From NCBI GenBank assembly GCA_014607495.2, contig CP053154.1, forward strand, positions 12,710,001 through 12,774,000: a stretch of DNA of 64,000 nt, given 5' to 3'. The position numbers and the translations under genes are program-made. The notes under the pieces were generated by a model, which had not been told where the DNA came from, did not search any database, and worked only from the letters and a program-made list of their open reading frames with translations. The DNA comes from Carposina sasakii (Eukaryota > Arthropoda > Insecta > Lepidoptera > Carposinidae). This document shows positions 54,271 to 64,000 of this stretch, in pieces. Numbering within the stretch: position 1 is the stretch's first letter; each line of letters begins with the position of its first letter.

Positions 54271-55504
54271 TTTGTAGTGAAACCCCATATCAGCTAGAAT
54301 AATGCAATGGAAATGCTATTTAGTTTGTTAAACAAGGTCATTAAAACTAGATAGAGGTTTATGTTTTGTACTTACATGATGACAACGTTAGTTTCTGCTT
54401 TATACATACATATATTTCCGGAGCATAATGGACTTAGGCACGACGCATGCGTACTGTTGCATTATAATTATCAGAAAAATATCTATCTACTAAGAATAAA
54501 TAGCTTTAGACTAAACAGAAAAGACCAGACCAAAGAGCAAGACATAAATTATTTCTCTATCACATATTCATCTCTGTGTCCTCAATAGTAGAGCAATTCA
54601 ATTAGGTTGCTTTGCCAACATACCGTATTAGAAGCGGCGCCGCGGATATCTCTCCGTGCGCTCTACATTACGGCTTCGATAGGTGATTACTGGAAACAAT
54701 GATTAATCGAACCGGCCATGTGTAACCAACAGTTAATCGATTACAGTAATTCATGGATGTTGTAGTAACCAGTTCGAATTTGCTCAAGAAAGACAAATTA
54801 TAGACGTGATAATGTGACACGGCGATAATTTAATATATGAGTCTTCAGACTGATCTACTCCAGAAACAATTGTGCTAGAAACTGTTGAGATAATGGAACC
54901 TAATGATCTTAGTGTCCCAAATTTTGACATTATCAAAGATATTATTAAGTACAAACTTACTCTAAACAGAAAATCCACTTGATATATGGCACAGATTTCA
55001 AACAATCGAAGATTACTGAAATCCTCATAGCCAGAATAAATAAACAATACTCAGAACAATAGTCAGATTGATTTTCTTCAGTTATTATAACAATTTACTA
55101 TTGCTTTAGATCTTTTCCATTGATTTATAATAGTGTGGTATTAATAAAATTTTGAGATTTTATTGACATTATCGGTATCGTCCATCTATTATATTTTATC
55201 TTGTCTCTATACATACGAACTTTGCGATAGTTGTATGCTCCACTAAATTATATTTAGTCCAAACCGCGAGTAAACCTCAGCCCTTTTGCTTTCACCTTTC
55301 AGTTAACAATAGCTTATGGTAATGCACATTAGCATAGACTTACCTATCAGTTTCACTGGGATCTTATTGTACTTTCTAAATTATCTAATGTAAGAGATAA
55401 TGTGTTCACCCTGTTTTATAAGACTTAGCTACACATCACCATGTATATTCATCTTTACCTGTCCTATTTTCCCATGATCCTTGCACTAAGTGCATAATTA
55501 ATCT

Positions 55505-55770
55505 TCTTCAATATTGAATTGTATCAGGCGTCACTATTCGGAAGTTCAAATCTCTATTGAGGGATCGCCCGCCACCGGGCCCTATACCCTCCGCTGACCC
55601 TCGGATCTGCCTACTCATGATCACGAACACAAGACACTACAATCGCAACGAGAAGCCAGATCCAAGCACCTAGCATGCAACCATAAATACATAGCTGCTA
55701 ATCCGAAAACCAATTAATAATTTTAATCGACATATGTTTCGCCAACACCCGTGGCATCATCAGGATTAGT
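55505..55770. mobile_element. Retroelement fragment with CTCCGCTGACCCTCGGATCT
   Basis: ATTGTATCAGGCGTCACTAT, TACCCTCCGCTGACCCTCGG, GCTAATCCGAAAACCAATTA and GCCAACACCCGTGGCATCAT. Pieces of the same element lie around the nested element at 42310-42540 and, inverted, 44370-44490, showing that the 42.3-44.5 kb complex was built by insertion into a copy of this repeat. Confidence 0.5.
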
Positions 55771-55942
55771 TTTCCATGTTAGTTCTATCTACCGAACCAA
55801 CTAACTTAATTAATCTTAATTAATTAATCTTCTTCAGGCAACAATCTAAGTAACATGTCATTGATTATTTTCATTTATACCAGCTATACTAAACGAGGCT
55901 GTGTGATGTCGTGTAAACAATCCTGCAGTTCTGCACCGGTAT

Positions 55943-56328
55943 GATGAATTTGGTGAGAGCGAGATGTCTCACTTTTAAACGTCAAATCCAATAACTGGAC
56001 AAGGCAATTTCTACTTTCTATAATAAGAGATTGAGACCACTTCTGTCAGCCCTAATTCACTCAGTCCTGGCTCGAGAACGAGTGTCTATTCTAATTCTTA
56101 GGTCTATTTTTTACATGCAAAGTACATCTACTTAGTTCATCTAGTTAACAATAGCTCTGAGGGGTGAGCACGAACCACTCGATAGTCCGTAACGCTATCG
56201 AAACTGTCAAATCACATAGATTTTGCTAGCGAGTCGCTAGCGTTACGCCGCGTAAAAAGGTTCGTGCTTACCCCACTGTAAATTTGACGTCTAAAAGTGA
56301 GACATTTCGCTCTGACTAAATTCATCAA
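55943..56328. mobile_element. Inverted-repeat element split by a nested MITE
   Basis: Left arm GATGAATTTGGTGAGAGCGA, GATGTCTCACTTTTAAACGTC; right arm GACGTCTAAAAGTGAGACAT, TCGCTCTGACTAAATTCATC. Arms are about 46 bp with few mismatches. The MITE at 56161-56274 sits near the right arm. Confidence 0.75.
56161..56274. mobile_element. MITE, GGGGTGAGCACGAACC family, nested copy
   Basis: 114 bp from GGGGTGAGCACGAACC to GGTTCGTGCTTACCCC, with inner CGATAGTCCGTAACGCTATCG and GCGAGTCGCTAGCGTTACG. Related copy at 8010-8125. Confidence 0.75.
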
Positions 56329-56502
56329 ACGAATGCTGGCTACCCCTATAACGGGAAGATAATATCCGGTAATACGTATCTGTAGTTTATCCGTGGATTG
56401 TAGATCTGTTGCGGATTTACCTAATTTTCATTAGTTTCAGAAAATACGACTGTGAATGGTTTTGTCCTTCGATTTCATGGAAGTAAAATGTAATTATGTA
56501 TA

Positions 56503-57342
56503 TGTCGTGGCCATATCGTAGAATTGATCATTTCATGAAATGGTCGAGCATTTCATGAAATGGTCGCATTTCATGAAAAGTTCAACTGTCTATTGGCCAC
56601 ATCATGATATGGTTTGGGCAGATCGATGATTAAAAATCGTTTCTCGATATGGGCAACTAAACGCCCGATCATTTCATGAATGGTCAAGATTATTGATCAT
56701 ATCGTAAAATAGTTACATGAATCACCGGTAGAGGCGCTGCGCGCGTTTTATTTATGTGTGAAGATGGCGGATTTTTCTTTTTAGGTTATAAAACAAATTA
56801 AAGAGAGTAGGGTGACTATGCAGAAGAAGTTCACGGATAGTGTGTTATATTGTATAATGTATATTAGACTTAATGGTGGTTTATAATATATTGTTAAACA
56901 AAACCTTAGATTACGATAGGTTAGGTTAGGTTAGGTTAGACTATGACAAATGACGCACGAGCCGAGCGAGCGGAGCGAGCGTGCCCAGGCAGCGTCCGGC
57001 GATGTGCCAGATGCGAATCGCTTTTGTAAAGTCTTTTATGTTTTTAAATATTAAATTGTGAAAATATCACATAAATAATAGCAAAAAAAATCATACCATC
57101 ATACCTTATGGTATACTTATATAATGGTGTACGGTATATATTATTTATATAAGCTCTTACCACATTCGGATTTTATGGACACCCTGTTAATACGATTTGG
57201 CCAAACGTGGATGACAAAATCGTGAAATGTAGACGATTTAACGATCTGGTCAAATTGAATTGGCCACTTCATGAAATGCGACCACTTCATGAAATGCTCG
57301 ACCATTTCATGAAATGATCAATTTAACAATATGGCCACGACA
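56503..57342. mobile_element. TGTCGTGGCCAT MITE, copy 3
   Basis: 840 bp, TGTCGTGGCC to GGCCACGACA, with TATA on both sides (56499-56502, 57343-57346). It contains the TTAGG run (about 56917-56940), AAGATGGCGG, and the TTTCATGAAA arrays at both ends. It retains the roughly 20 bp CGGTATATATTATTTATAT segment that copy 1 lacks. Confidence 0.85.
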
Positions 57343-57702
57343 TATATACCTAGTAGCCAGAATCGCGGGATTACGAAGGAGATCCTATAATTACATTTAG
57401 CATAGCGGGGCCAGATGTAAAATAACCCACAAATGATTCATAGACGTTTCTAATGAAAAAGTATCGATTTCACGTGACGTCATCCAACTCCTTACGCTTG
57501 AAGGTTAGCTCGTCCTTTGAAAATATCTTCGCAAATGAAAATATATCTTATAAAATTATTAATATATCTTTCAAAGCTGTGATGAGCCATGCGCTATATA
57601 AATTTTAAAGCGTTTGACACGGGTACGTTTACCTAATATGACTAAAATTACATGAGGTTTATTTGAAATGATCTAAGATGTCTATTTTTCACCTAAATAT
57701 GA

Positions 57703-57850
57703 GGGTCGATTCCGGCAGTCACACTTAAACCTAAACCTAATCTTAGTCAGGTCTATCTCTCTCCGTTCTTAACATAAATGGCTGAGAGAGAAAAGGACAG
57801 GTAGGACTAAATTTACGTTTAGGTTTAAGTGTGACTGCCGGAATCGACCA
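57703..57850. mobile_element. Foldback MITE, GATTCCGGCAG family, copy 3
   Basis: 148 bp, GGTCGATTCCGGCAGTCACA to TGTGACTGCCGGAATCGACC, the best preserved copy. Arms of roughly 40 bp reach TTAAACCTAAACCTAA / CGTTTAGGTTTAAG. Confidence 0.85.
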
Positions 57851-57954
57851 TATGGACTCACTAATAAAAATACGTCATCTTATTTTACTCAGACTTTTCC
57901 AAATAAAATGTCACTTTACACCTCGGAGTAAGTAATTAATATTAATAATAAGCC

Positions 57955-58450
57955 CGCAGGGCAGCTTGTGGCGAGCTGTTGGGAGGTAGCGTTCCCACGG
58001 ACCTGAACCGTATCCCGTAAGTGGCGAGTTGGCCTCGGTTTAAAGTGCAGGGGCACCCCTCCACCCTAGCCGCTCACCAAATGTTGCCCCCTTTGTCGCT
58101 CCGTGCGTGCGGCCGTTTCAGGGGGCCCATGAAATGAGTTGGCGAGTCACCGCCAGCCACCAAAAAATTATGAGACTTGGTTATAATGGCAGGCGTCCGT
58201 TAGTCTCCTTCAATAGCCCGAATATCCAACCCCACCCAAAATGCAACCCCATTTGCATCGTATGACATAGATCTGCACTTCAATAGTCTTGCACATGGCG
58301 GGGACCATCGCCGGGTGTATCATATTGTGCGCTCGGCGATGGTATCCGCCATGTTAAAGTTGTCTTAAAAGGGTTCTCTACATCTTGGCTGCGACCCGAT
58401 GTACGCCTCTCAAAGGATCGGCACTCTGTAGTCCCGAAAATTTTACCAAA
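57955..58450. repeat. GC-rich block, probable retroelement fragment
   Basis: Composition jumps from about 35 to over 50 percent GC. It includes GTGGCGAGCTGTTGGGAGGT, GTTCCCACGGACCTGAACCG, AAAGTGCAGGGGCACCCC and a hairpin in which ACATGGCGGGGACCATCGCC faces GGCGATGGTATCCGCCATGT (about 58293-58353). No open frame is seen. It resembles LINE UTR sequence, but I cannot name the family. Confidence 0.45.
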
Positions 58451-59610
58451 GAGATACAATAATTATAAAAATTTCATTTATTTCAGACCTTAGGATCCAT
58501 TTTGTTAGTAATAATGTTCTTAACCTAGGGTTAGTAGAATAGAATATAATTATAATATCCTACTGGACCGTTATGCCACTCACTGCCGTACCATTCCAGT
58601 ATTGCCATTTGACACTTTGCAGCAGTGATTGACATATGTACAGTCCAGCCTATCTGCAATCATGCGCAGAATGCAGTTGCTACCCCGCCAAGTTATTCGA
58701 TCTGTACTCCATCTTTGTTAATCAGGGTATCTAAGTGTATGAAACATGACTAACAATATCATGTAACTAATTAAATGTAATATAGTGCTTGGGTAATAAG
58801 TGATAGGTTCTTTGCTAAATGGTTTAGCTTAATACTAATTGACAGCAACTCTGTGTTTACACAGTTAAAGCCGGGTTCAAACTTATCATGTTAGTGTATC
58901 AGCTTTACATACTAAGGTGTGGAGATCAGGCGTTTGACCATAAGCTCTAGGAGGAATGTTTTCTTTGTAAAAGCTAGATATCGCTATAAGCTATGTTCCA
59001 CGATATCCTCCTTACTAAATGGAAATATTCATGTTTTAATAGTTGATAATAAACCTGCTCTCTTATAAACGTATACAGGAAAGTCAATGTGATACTGAAC
59101 AAAAAATTCAAGGGATTCACTCGCAACAGTGCTTCGAAGTTGAGATCAAGTAGAATTATCCTGAAATTAATATTTGTTTATATTTAGGTATGACTTAATT
59201 AAATACTATTATCCTAACTACACATGCATAAGTCTAAATTAAAATTGTGTAAAAACAGGTTTATAAAACAGCAATGTATGCAAAACGTTCAGTTCTAACC
59301 GTAGTAGACTTGCTGTGCACATGGTATCACCTATCGAATCTTTGACATACACTGTCGGTTCACACTCAGTGGCCTTTCTACACCTAATCGCTCTGTGATT
59401 TGTTCATAGTCTACTCTAGGTACAGAATAGTTCTAGGGCTTACTCCCTGACCTATTACGTGGTTATGTCTTCGCGTAATCACTTTCACCGGCCAATGTAG
59501 GTTTATGGGCGGCGTGGTTTACTCGATAATGCCAGAAATTATGGGTTCAGCCGGTATTTATTAACGTAGAGCAATGTATTCGGATAATTATGCAAAGATA
59601 TTTTTTTTGT
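58451..59610. other. Non-coding DNA, no gene seen
   Basis: AT-rich, with no open frame of note and no clear repeat ends. Confidence 0.35.
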
Positions 59611-59614
59611 CTTA

Positions 59615-59800
59615 TTGTAAAGTTCTGTCCTGTGCTGATTCGAGGCTTCTTTAGAATATATAAGCTGCATCTCCTTTCGCGCATGTCATCGACTAAGAAA
59701 CTCGGTCATCACATCACATCAGACGATAAGTTAGAAACTTGTCACTGATAATTTACACCTGTGTCACTAAACGTGACTGTGGTATCTCGTCTATGCTTCT
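59615..59800 (-). mobile_element. SINE-like repeat (CCTGTGCTGATTCG copy)
   Basis: GTCCTGTGCTGATTCGAGGC, AAGCTGCATCTCCTTTCGCG, CTTGTCACTGATAATTTACA, ACGTGACTGTGGTATCTC. Reverse form of the AGCCAGAACT family and among the fullest copies. Confidence 0.6.
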
Positions 59801-60254
59801 GCAGTTTTGGCTGAAAATATAAGAACACGAATTTGATTCCAGAAAATAGGTTCGCGATTTAGTAACATCAATCATTCCTCGCTTTGTTATCAAATGACAT
59901 TGCCCCAATAAAAGAATCATTATCGAAAGAGTATAAAATGATAATTTTTAGTTTAACGATAAAGTAGGTATATCTACATTATTCTGTTATCACTGTCCTA
60001 CAATCAGATCAGTCGAGTCAGGTCCTTGGCTTCGACGAATAAATAAATAGACTGGCATTACACGTATATTTTTCGGTATGAAATGTTTCATTAAAAAGTA
60101 GCGTGGTAAATTTATTTCATTTAAATAATGTTTAGGACAAAGTTAGATATCATCGAGACCTTTAATTTCATCTTTGTAACTTTAAATGAAAAATAAAACT
60201 CATCTAATACATTCGAGTCTTATAACATTATGTTTCTTGAAAGACATATTTCTA

Positions 60255-60432
60255 AAGGTGGGTTCCCACGGTGAGTGATTTCGCGGACGGACGCGGACGC
60301 GCCGACGGCTACGGACGGACGCGCACCACGGACGCGTCTGTATTACCACGGACGCTCCGTTTCCCACGATCCGTGGTGCGGGCTGGTGCGCGTCCGTCCG
60401 TAATATCACGCACCTTGGGAACCCACCTTAAG
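60255..60432. mobile_element. CpG-rich MITE, AAGGTGGGTTCCCA ends
   Basis: About 178 bp bounded by AAAGGTGGGTTCCCACGG and TTGGGAACCCACCTTAA. The interior is CpG-rich with inverted GGACGGACGCGCACCACGGA / GTGCGGGCTGGTGCGCGTCC motifs, in sharp contrast to AT-rich flanks. The CCTTAA end suggests a TTAA target (piggyBac-like), but the left flank reads TAAA. Confidence 0.7.
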
Positions 60433-61045
60433 AGCTAAACCCGCTTTTGTACGTCTGAATAATTTTATTATTTGTCACTTCGCATAAAAAATAAAATTCA
60501 TATCGAATTATTTTTCAAACAAACTTAACAAAACAGCGATCTATCCCTGCAATGGGAAATTCATTTTCACAACCAACAGGTAAATGAAATAAATCGATTC
60601 ATCCTTTGGTGCGTGCTTAACCGGAAAAATGGTTGCCATACATTTTTTTTTATTAAATTCTAACTCAAGATCTTATACCTATTGCAATTACGAACGATAA
60701 TTAAAATTAAAAACGTCTTATGACAATAGTGTTTGTCTACTCCATATATTTATTTTGATTGAATATAGTCTAGGTATCTAAAGTTAGGTCTCCAAGATTA
60801 AGCAGACCAAACTCAGCCATAGGCTAAGTTATTAGCCAATAATACGGTAATAACAATAAACAATAGCGTACAAAGTAATTGCCTTGTTTGAAACCTGGTC
60901 ATACAAATTGGAAATCGTAACAGGCCATTTGCTTAAAATTTACCTAATATCCGTGCGCAGTAGTTTTGTCCTGTCTAGCCCACATCTATCCTTCTTAGTT
61001 TAAAAAACTTTAATTTGTTACTTACCACTGTACATTCATATACAG

Positions 61046-61412
61046 GTGTTTTTTCGTTGCCACCATTAACAAAGGGTACGTACTCTATACATTAAATAAA
61101 GTAAGTTTAGGTATGCCAAAAAAATGCTGGGAAACGATCTAAATTTTTTTGAAAATGGGAGTAATTTATAGTATCCAGTGTTTGTATTAGTTTTCTTATA
61201 GCCAGATATTAATTATTTTTCGTGAAAAAATGTTGTTACATACACGCGTCTATGTGCATTTATGCAAAAAACGCAGGATATTTACTTAACTTTGGACTCT
61301 AATATCTTGGGAACCAATCACTTCCCAGGCATGCTTCCATGGAGGAAAATGATCGTGATGATGGGGAGACTCCGTAGTATTCGGGAACGTTGAAGACTAA
61401 AAAACAACCTGT
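61046..61412. mobile_element. Interspersed repeat, TGCATAAATGCACATAGACG family, copy 3
   Basis: Inverted relative to 20575 and 49897: ACAGGTGTTTTTTCGTTGCC at the left and TAAAAAACAACCTGTATA at the right, with GCGTCTATGTGCATTTATGC inside. About 367 bp; it is the only copy with both ends. Confidence 0.65.
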
Positions 61413-61434
61413 ATAACACACTATGTCTATGTTC

Positions 61435-61605
61435 CCGAAATGGTGGGAAAGATCTCACAGACAGATGAAAATGATCAGTGATAATTTACTAGATTATAGC
61501 AAATTGAAAAAGAGAATGATTGAGTTCCTTTGTCAACGCTAACGACATGCAACGATGGAGATGTAGCTAATGTCTAGTCAAGGTCAGCACAGGACTAAGG
61601 TCTAT
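61435..61605 (+). mobile_element. SINE-like repeat (AGCCAGAACT family, diverged)
   Basis: TGTTCCCGAAATGGTGGGAA, AAGATCTCACAGACAGATG, CATGCAACGATGGAGATGTA and GGTCAGCACAGGACTAAGG, which is the reverse of CCTGTGCTGA. It directly precedes another SINE-like copy. Confidence 0.5.
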
Positions 61606-61617
61606 ACCTACATATAT

Positions 61618-61890
61618 ACATATAATCACGCCTTTATCCCTTACGGGGTAGGCAGAGCGCCAAGGGCCGATAGAACCACATGGTGCCACTTCTGACCAAT
61701 TTTGAGGGTATAATTGAGATGTACAAGTTCCGTTAGTAGTGACGGGTGGTCAGCCCATCGCCTACAAAACACCAAGACCCTCTTGTCCCTCTACTGACTT
61801 GTACAGTATTCCAGGGAAGAGAAGCAGCTGTAGTTTTTTAGTTAGCTGTAGTAGCGTTTTTTTAAAATTCCAGAGCAGCATAGAAGTAAT
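61618..61890 (+). mobile_element. SINE-like repeat, CCTTTATCCCTTACGGGGTA family, copy 3
   Basis: ATAATCACGCCTTTATCCCT, GCGCCAAGGGCCGATAGAAC, GTAGTGACGGGTGGTCAGCC, ending GAGAAGCAGCTGTAGT and CCAGAGCAGCATAGAAG. Confidence 0.7.
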
Positions 61891-62968
61891 CATACCTACA
61901 TATCAATCATAAATATGCAATTAGTATAAGATAGAAAGGGGGGGGGGCAAAAAGAGTCAGGTACGAGATGGGAAGAGGTTAGAAGAGAATCTAAATATAG
62001 CCAGCTATTTACACGACAATTTCCCGATGCTCAGTAAAATTTTATTTGACGTTTTGACGGAAACGGGACAAATTTCTCTCAGCTCGTCAATTACCCGAAT
62101 ATAATTTTCCATTTTGCTTATGTACATAAACCGGAGAATAAAAAAGAAGCATGTAGGTTTATTTCCATTGTGGGAGCGAGATGGCGTTATAAGCACTGCA
62201 AAGTGGTGGTGATGCAAAAACTCCTGTTTGAAGAGTTCATGGTTACCCCGCATATCCATAATCAGACGGCAGATTTCCGAACATGGTTAATTATATTATG
62301 GTCAAAAAACATCGGATTTACACGTGATGAGATTCTAGCCCACGTCAGGCAACTTTGTCTTTGATGATCGTTTAAATAACATGTGTGTATAGTCTAGTGA
62401 CCATGTAGTAACATAGGCAAGTATAGTATGCATTGCATTTCAGTAAAGATAAAGTTTTGAGATAAAATTAATGCACGTATACGTGTCTCACTGGGGTGTT
62501 AAGCAGAAAGGTAACTTTGTAATTAAATTCAGAGTATGTTAGGCAAAAAAAAAATTTGTTTACTGAAACTCCCGTTAGCAGCCATTTTGGATAAACCATA
62601 TGAATTTAATTAATATTCTACGCTACGAGGTTCTCACCTTAGATATTATGGTACCTGGCTATAGGTTTTTTAAATAAAAACTTTATTTTACTAGCCGTTG
62701 TGCTAAATTTTTAAGTTAGGTGGTTATGCTATTATTAGTTTAGACAGTCAGGTAAGATAAGTGTGTAATTACCACACTTCTGCCCCACTTAATTACAGAT
62801 AATAGGTATTACTATATTACGTGTGAAAAACTATATTAATAAAGAGGTCGATTTATAGTGAAGTTGAAACGTATCATAGCCTGAAAAACTATATTTTCTT
62901 ATACGATTACGCGACATTTTAGCTACTACCTAATTAACTTATCTATACAAAGTAGACATGTTCCATTT

Positions 62969-63167
62969 AAGGCTCGAGCACACCGGATGCGTATGCGTAC
63001 ACGTACCTCTGAGTTTAATGTATAGAACTGACACCGCTTGACGTCTATGCTTACGTCTACGCATACGCATCCGGTCTGCCCGTGCCTACACAGTTCCATA
63101 CATTACAACTCGTCACACGTCTACGCTTACGTGCACGCACACGCATGCGGTCTGCTCGAGCCTTAAC
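62969..63167. mobile_element. piggyBac-like MITE, TTAAGGCTCGAGC ends
   Basis: About 198 bp: TTTAAGGCTCGAGCACACCG at the left and CGGTCTGCTCGAGCCTTAA at the right, so TTAA occurs at both ends. The interior has repeated GCATACGCATCCGGTCTG and CTACGCTTACG motifs. It is non-coding. Confidence 0.75.
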
Positions 63168-63744
63168 ACTTCAAATGGTTACAACATCAGTTATTTAAGA
63201 AAAAACTTATTATAATAAACATGTACAAAAAGTCTCACTAGGTAGGTGTCGGCGGCAGCGGCGCACGGTGGGCTGAAAAACGGCTTTCATAGACATAGGA
63301 ATCAAAAGTGGCAAATACCGAATTTCTAATCGAATATCGCTTCTACTAGTTATTATCATATACTCAAATGATACTCGCATCAATCTGCACAAAAACAAAG
63401 GACTTATAATTTTTTTACGAAAAATTTGTATGAAGCTAGAATAAAAATTTAATTATCTCTTAAACGGCAAGGAAAACCGTAATATCCTTACAGGTAGTTT
63501 TAGTACTAATTATTTATGATTTTTTGACGTACTACAAATAACGGTTATCACTGCCGATTTTTTTTTAAAAATCATCAAAATATTTTTATTTATTTTTACA
63601 TACGAAACGGTTCCTTTTCGTGTTTAAGTTGAGAAACACAGAATTTTAACAACGCAAAATATAAAATTAGCATCCCCTGTCTACTTCCAAAGGGTAGGCA
63701 AAAGTTTATTGTACTTCCGCACTTAGACATCTATTTTCAGTGGG

Positions 63745-64000
63745 ATATTCATCATCATCAGCCCATAACAGTCCACTGCTGGACCTGAGCCTCTCCCGTG
63801 GGAGAATGTTGCCATAATCTCCACGCTTGGCAGGCAGGTTGGAGATCGATGTAAAAGACCATAGTATAATGAAAATGCTGCTGCCCATTTTCTGGTCTAT
63901 TGAGGCTCAGGCTAAACGGCGACTAATACAAGCGTATTAGTCGCCTTTTACGCCCCTGTGTATGGAGGGTTGGTGCTATTCTATTCTGCCGGACACCACA
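63745..64000 (+). mobile_element. CATCATCAGCCCATAACAGTCC repeat (SINE/LINE tail), runs off window
   Basis: CATCATCATCAGCCCATAAC, AGTCCACTGCTGGACCTGAG, CCTCTCCCGTGGGAGAATG, then GTCGCCTTTTACGCCCCTGT. This is a very common lepidopteran interspersed repeat; the right end lies past the window. Confidence 0.65.

Noticed and set aside
62005..62364. Opposed frames of 84 and 64 codons; the phrase SHNGNKPTC resembles FHNGNKPSC at about 39010-39060
   Set aside because: The likeness follows from a short DNA repeat (CATAATGGAAATAAACC-type) shared by the two places rather than from a gene. No longer similarity is seen.

Overview
This is a eukaryotic, intron-rich, AT-rich window, almost certainly from a moth or butterfly (Lepidoptera). 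The evidence is a split Shank/Prosap gene with GT-AG introns, abundant TAGGTAGGTA-type simple sequence, tRNA-like SINEs, RTE-type tails with (CAAA)n followed by a CTTCAGCTTTATAATATTAG-like end, and many small MITEs. Nothing looks bacterial or viral in organisation, and there are no operons.

Layout. At the far left (217-304, minus) is the first coding exon of an unidentified gene that continues off the window. From 304 to 5172 is intergenic DNA holding that gene's upstream region and, probably, the Shank 3' UTR. From 5172 to 22527 (minus) lie 21 consecutive coding exons of the insect orthologue of SHANK/Prosap, the master scaffold of the postsynaptic density. The exons join in frame into 3498 nt (1165 codons plus stop), giving in order: the C-terminal part of the SPN/FERM-like domain, ankyrin repeats, an atypical SH3 domain, a class I PDZ domain, and a long proline/serine-rich tail with a Homer-type PPxxF motif. 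The 5' end of the coding sequence (start of the SPN domain) is missing. No SAM domain could be found between the stop codon and the neighbouring gene.

From 22528 to 64000 I find no convincing protein-coding exon. This is either a very long Shank 5' intron or intergenic DNA, and it is packed with transposable elements. They include three near-identical ~0.8-kb MITEs with 4-bp target duplications, a truncated RNase H-bearing LINE inside an older inverted-repeat element, at least four SINE-like families in many copies, a PIF/Harbinger-like MITE, hAT-like and piggyBac-like (TTAA-flanked) MITEs, and several nested foldback elements. Several of the same families also sit in the Shank introns.

No new multi-gene system is evident. 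The observations most worth checking are the MITE carrying insect telomere-type TTAGG repeats and palindromic arrays, a decayed duplicate of a Shank exon split by a retrotransposon tail, the apparent absence of the SAM domain, an SH3 domain that has lost key tryptophans, and a tRNA-Lys-type primer-binding-site sequence inside a Shank intron.
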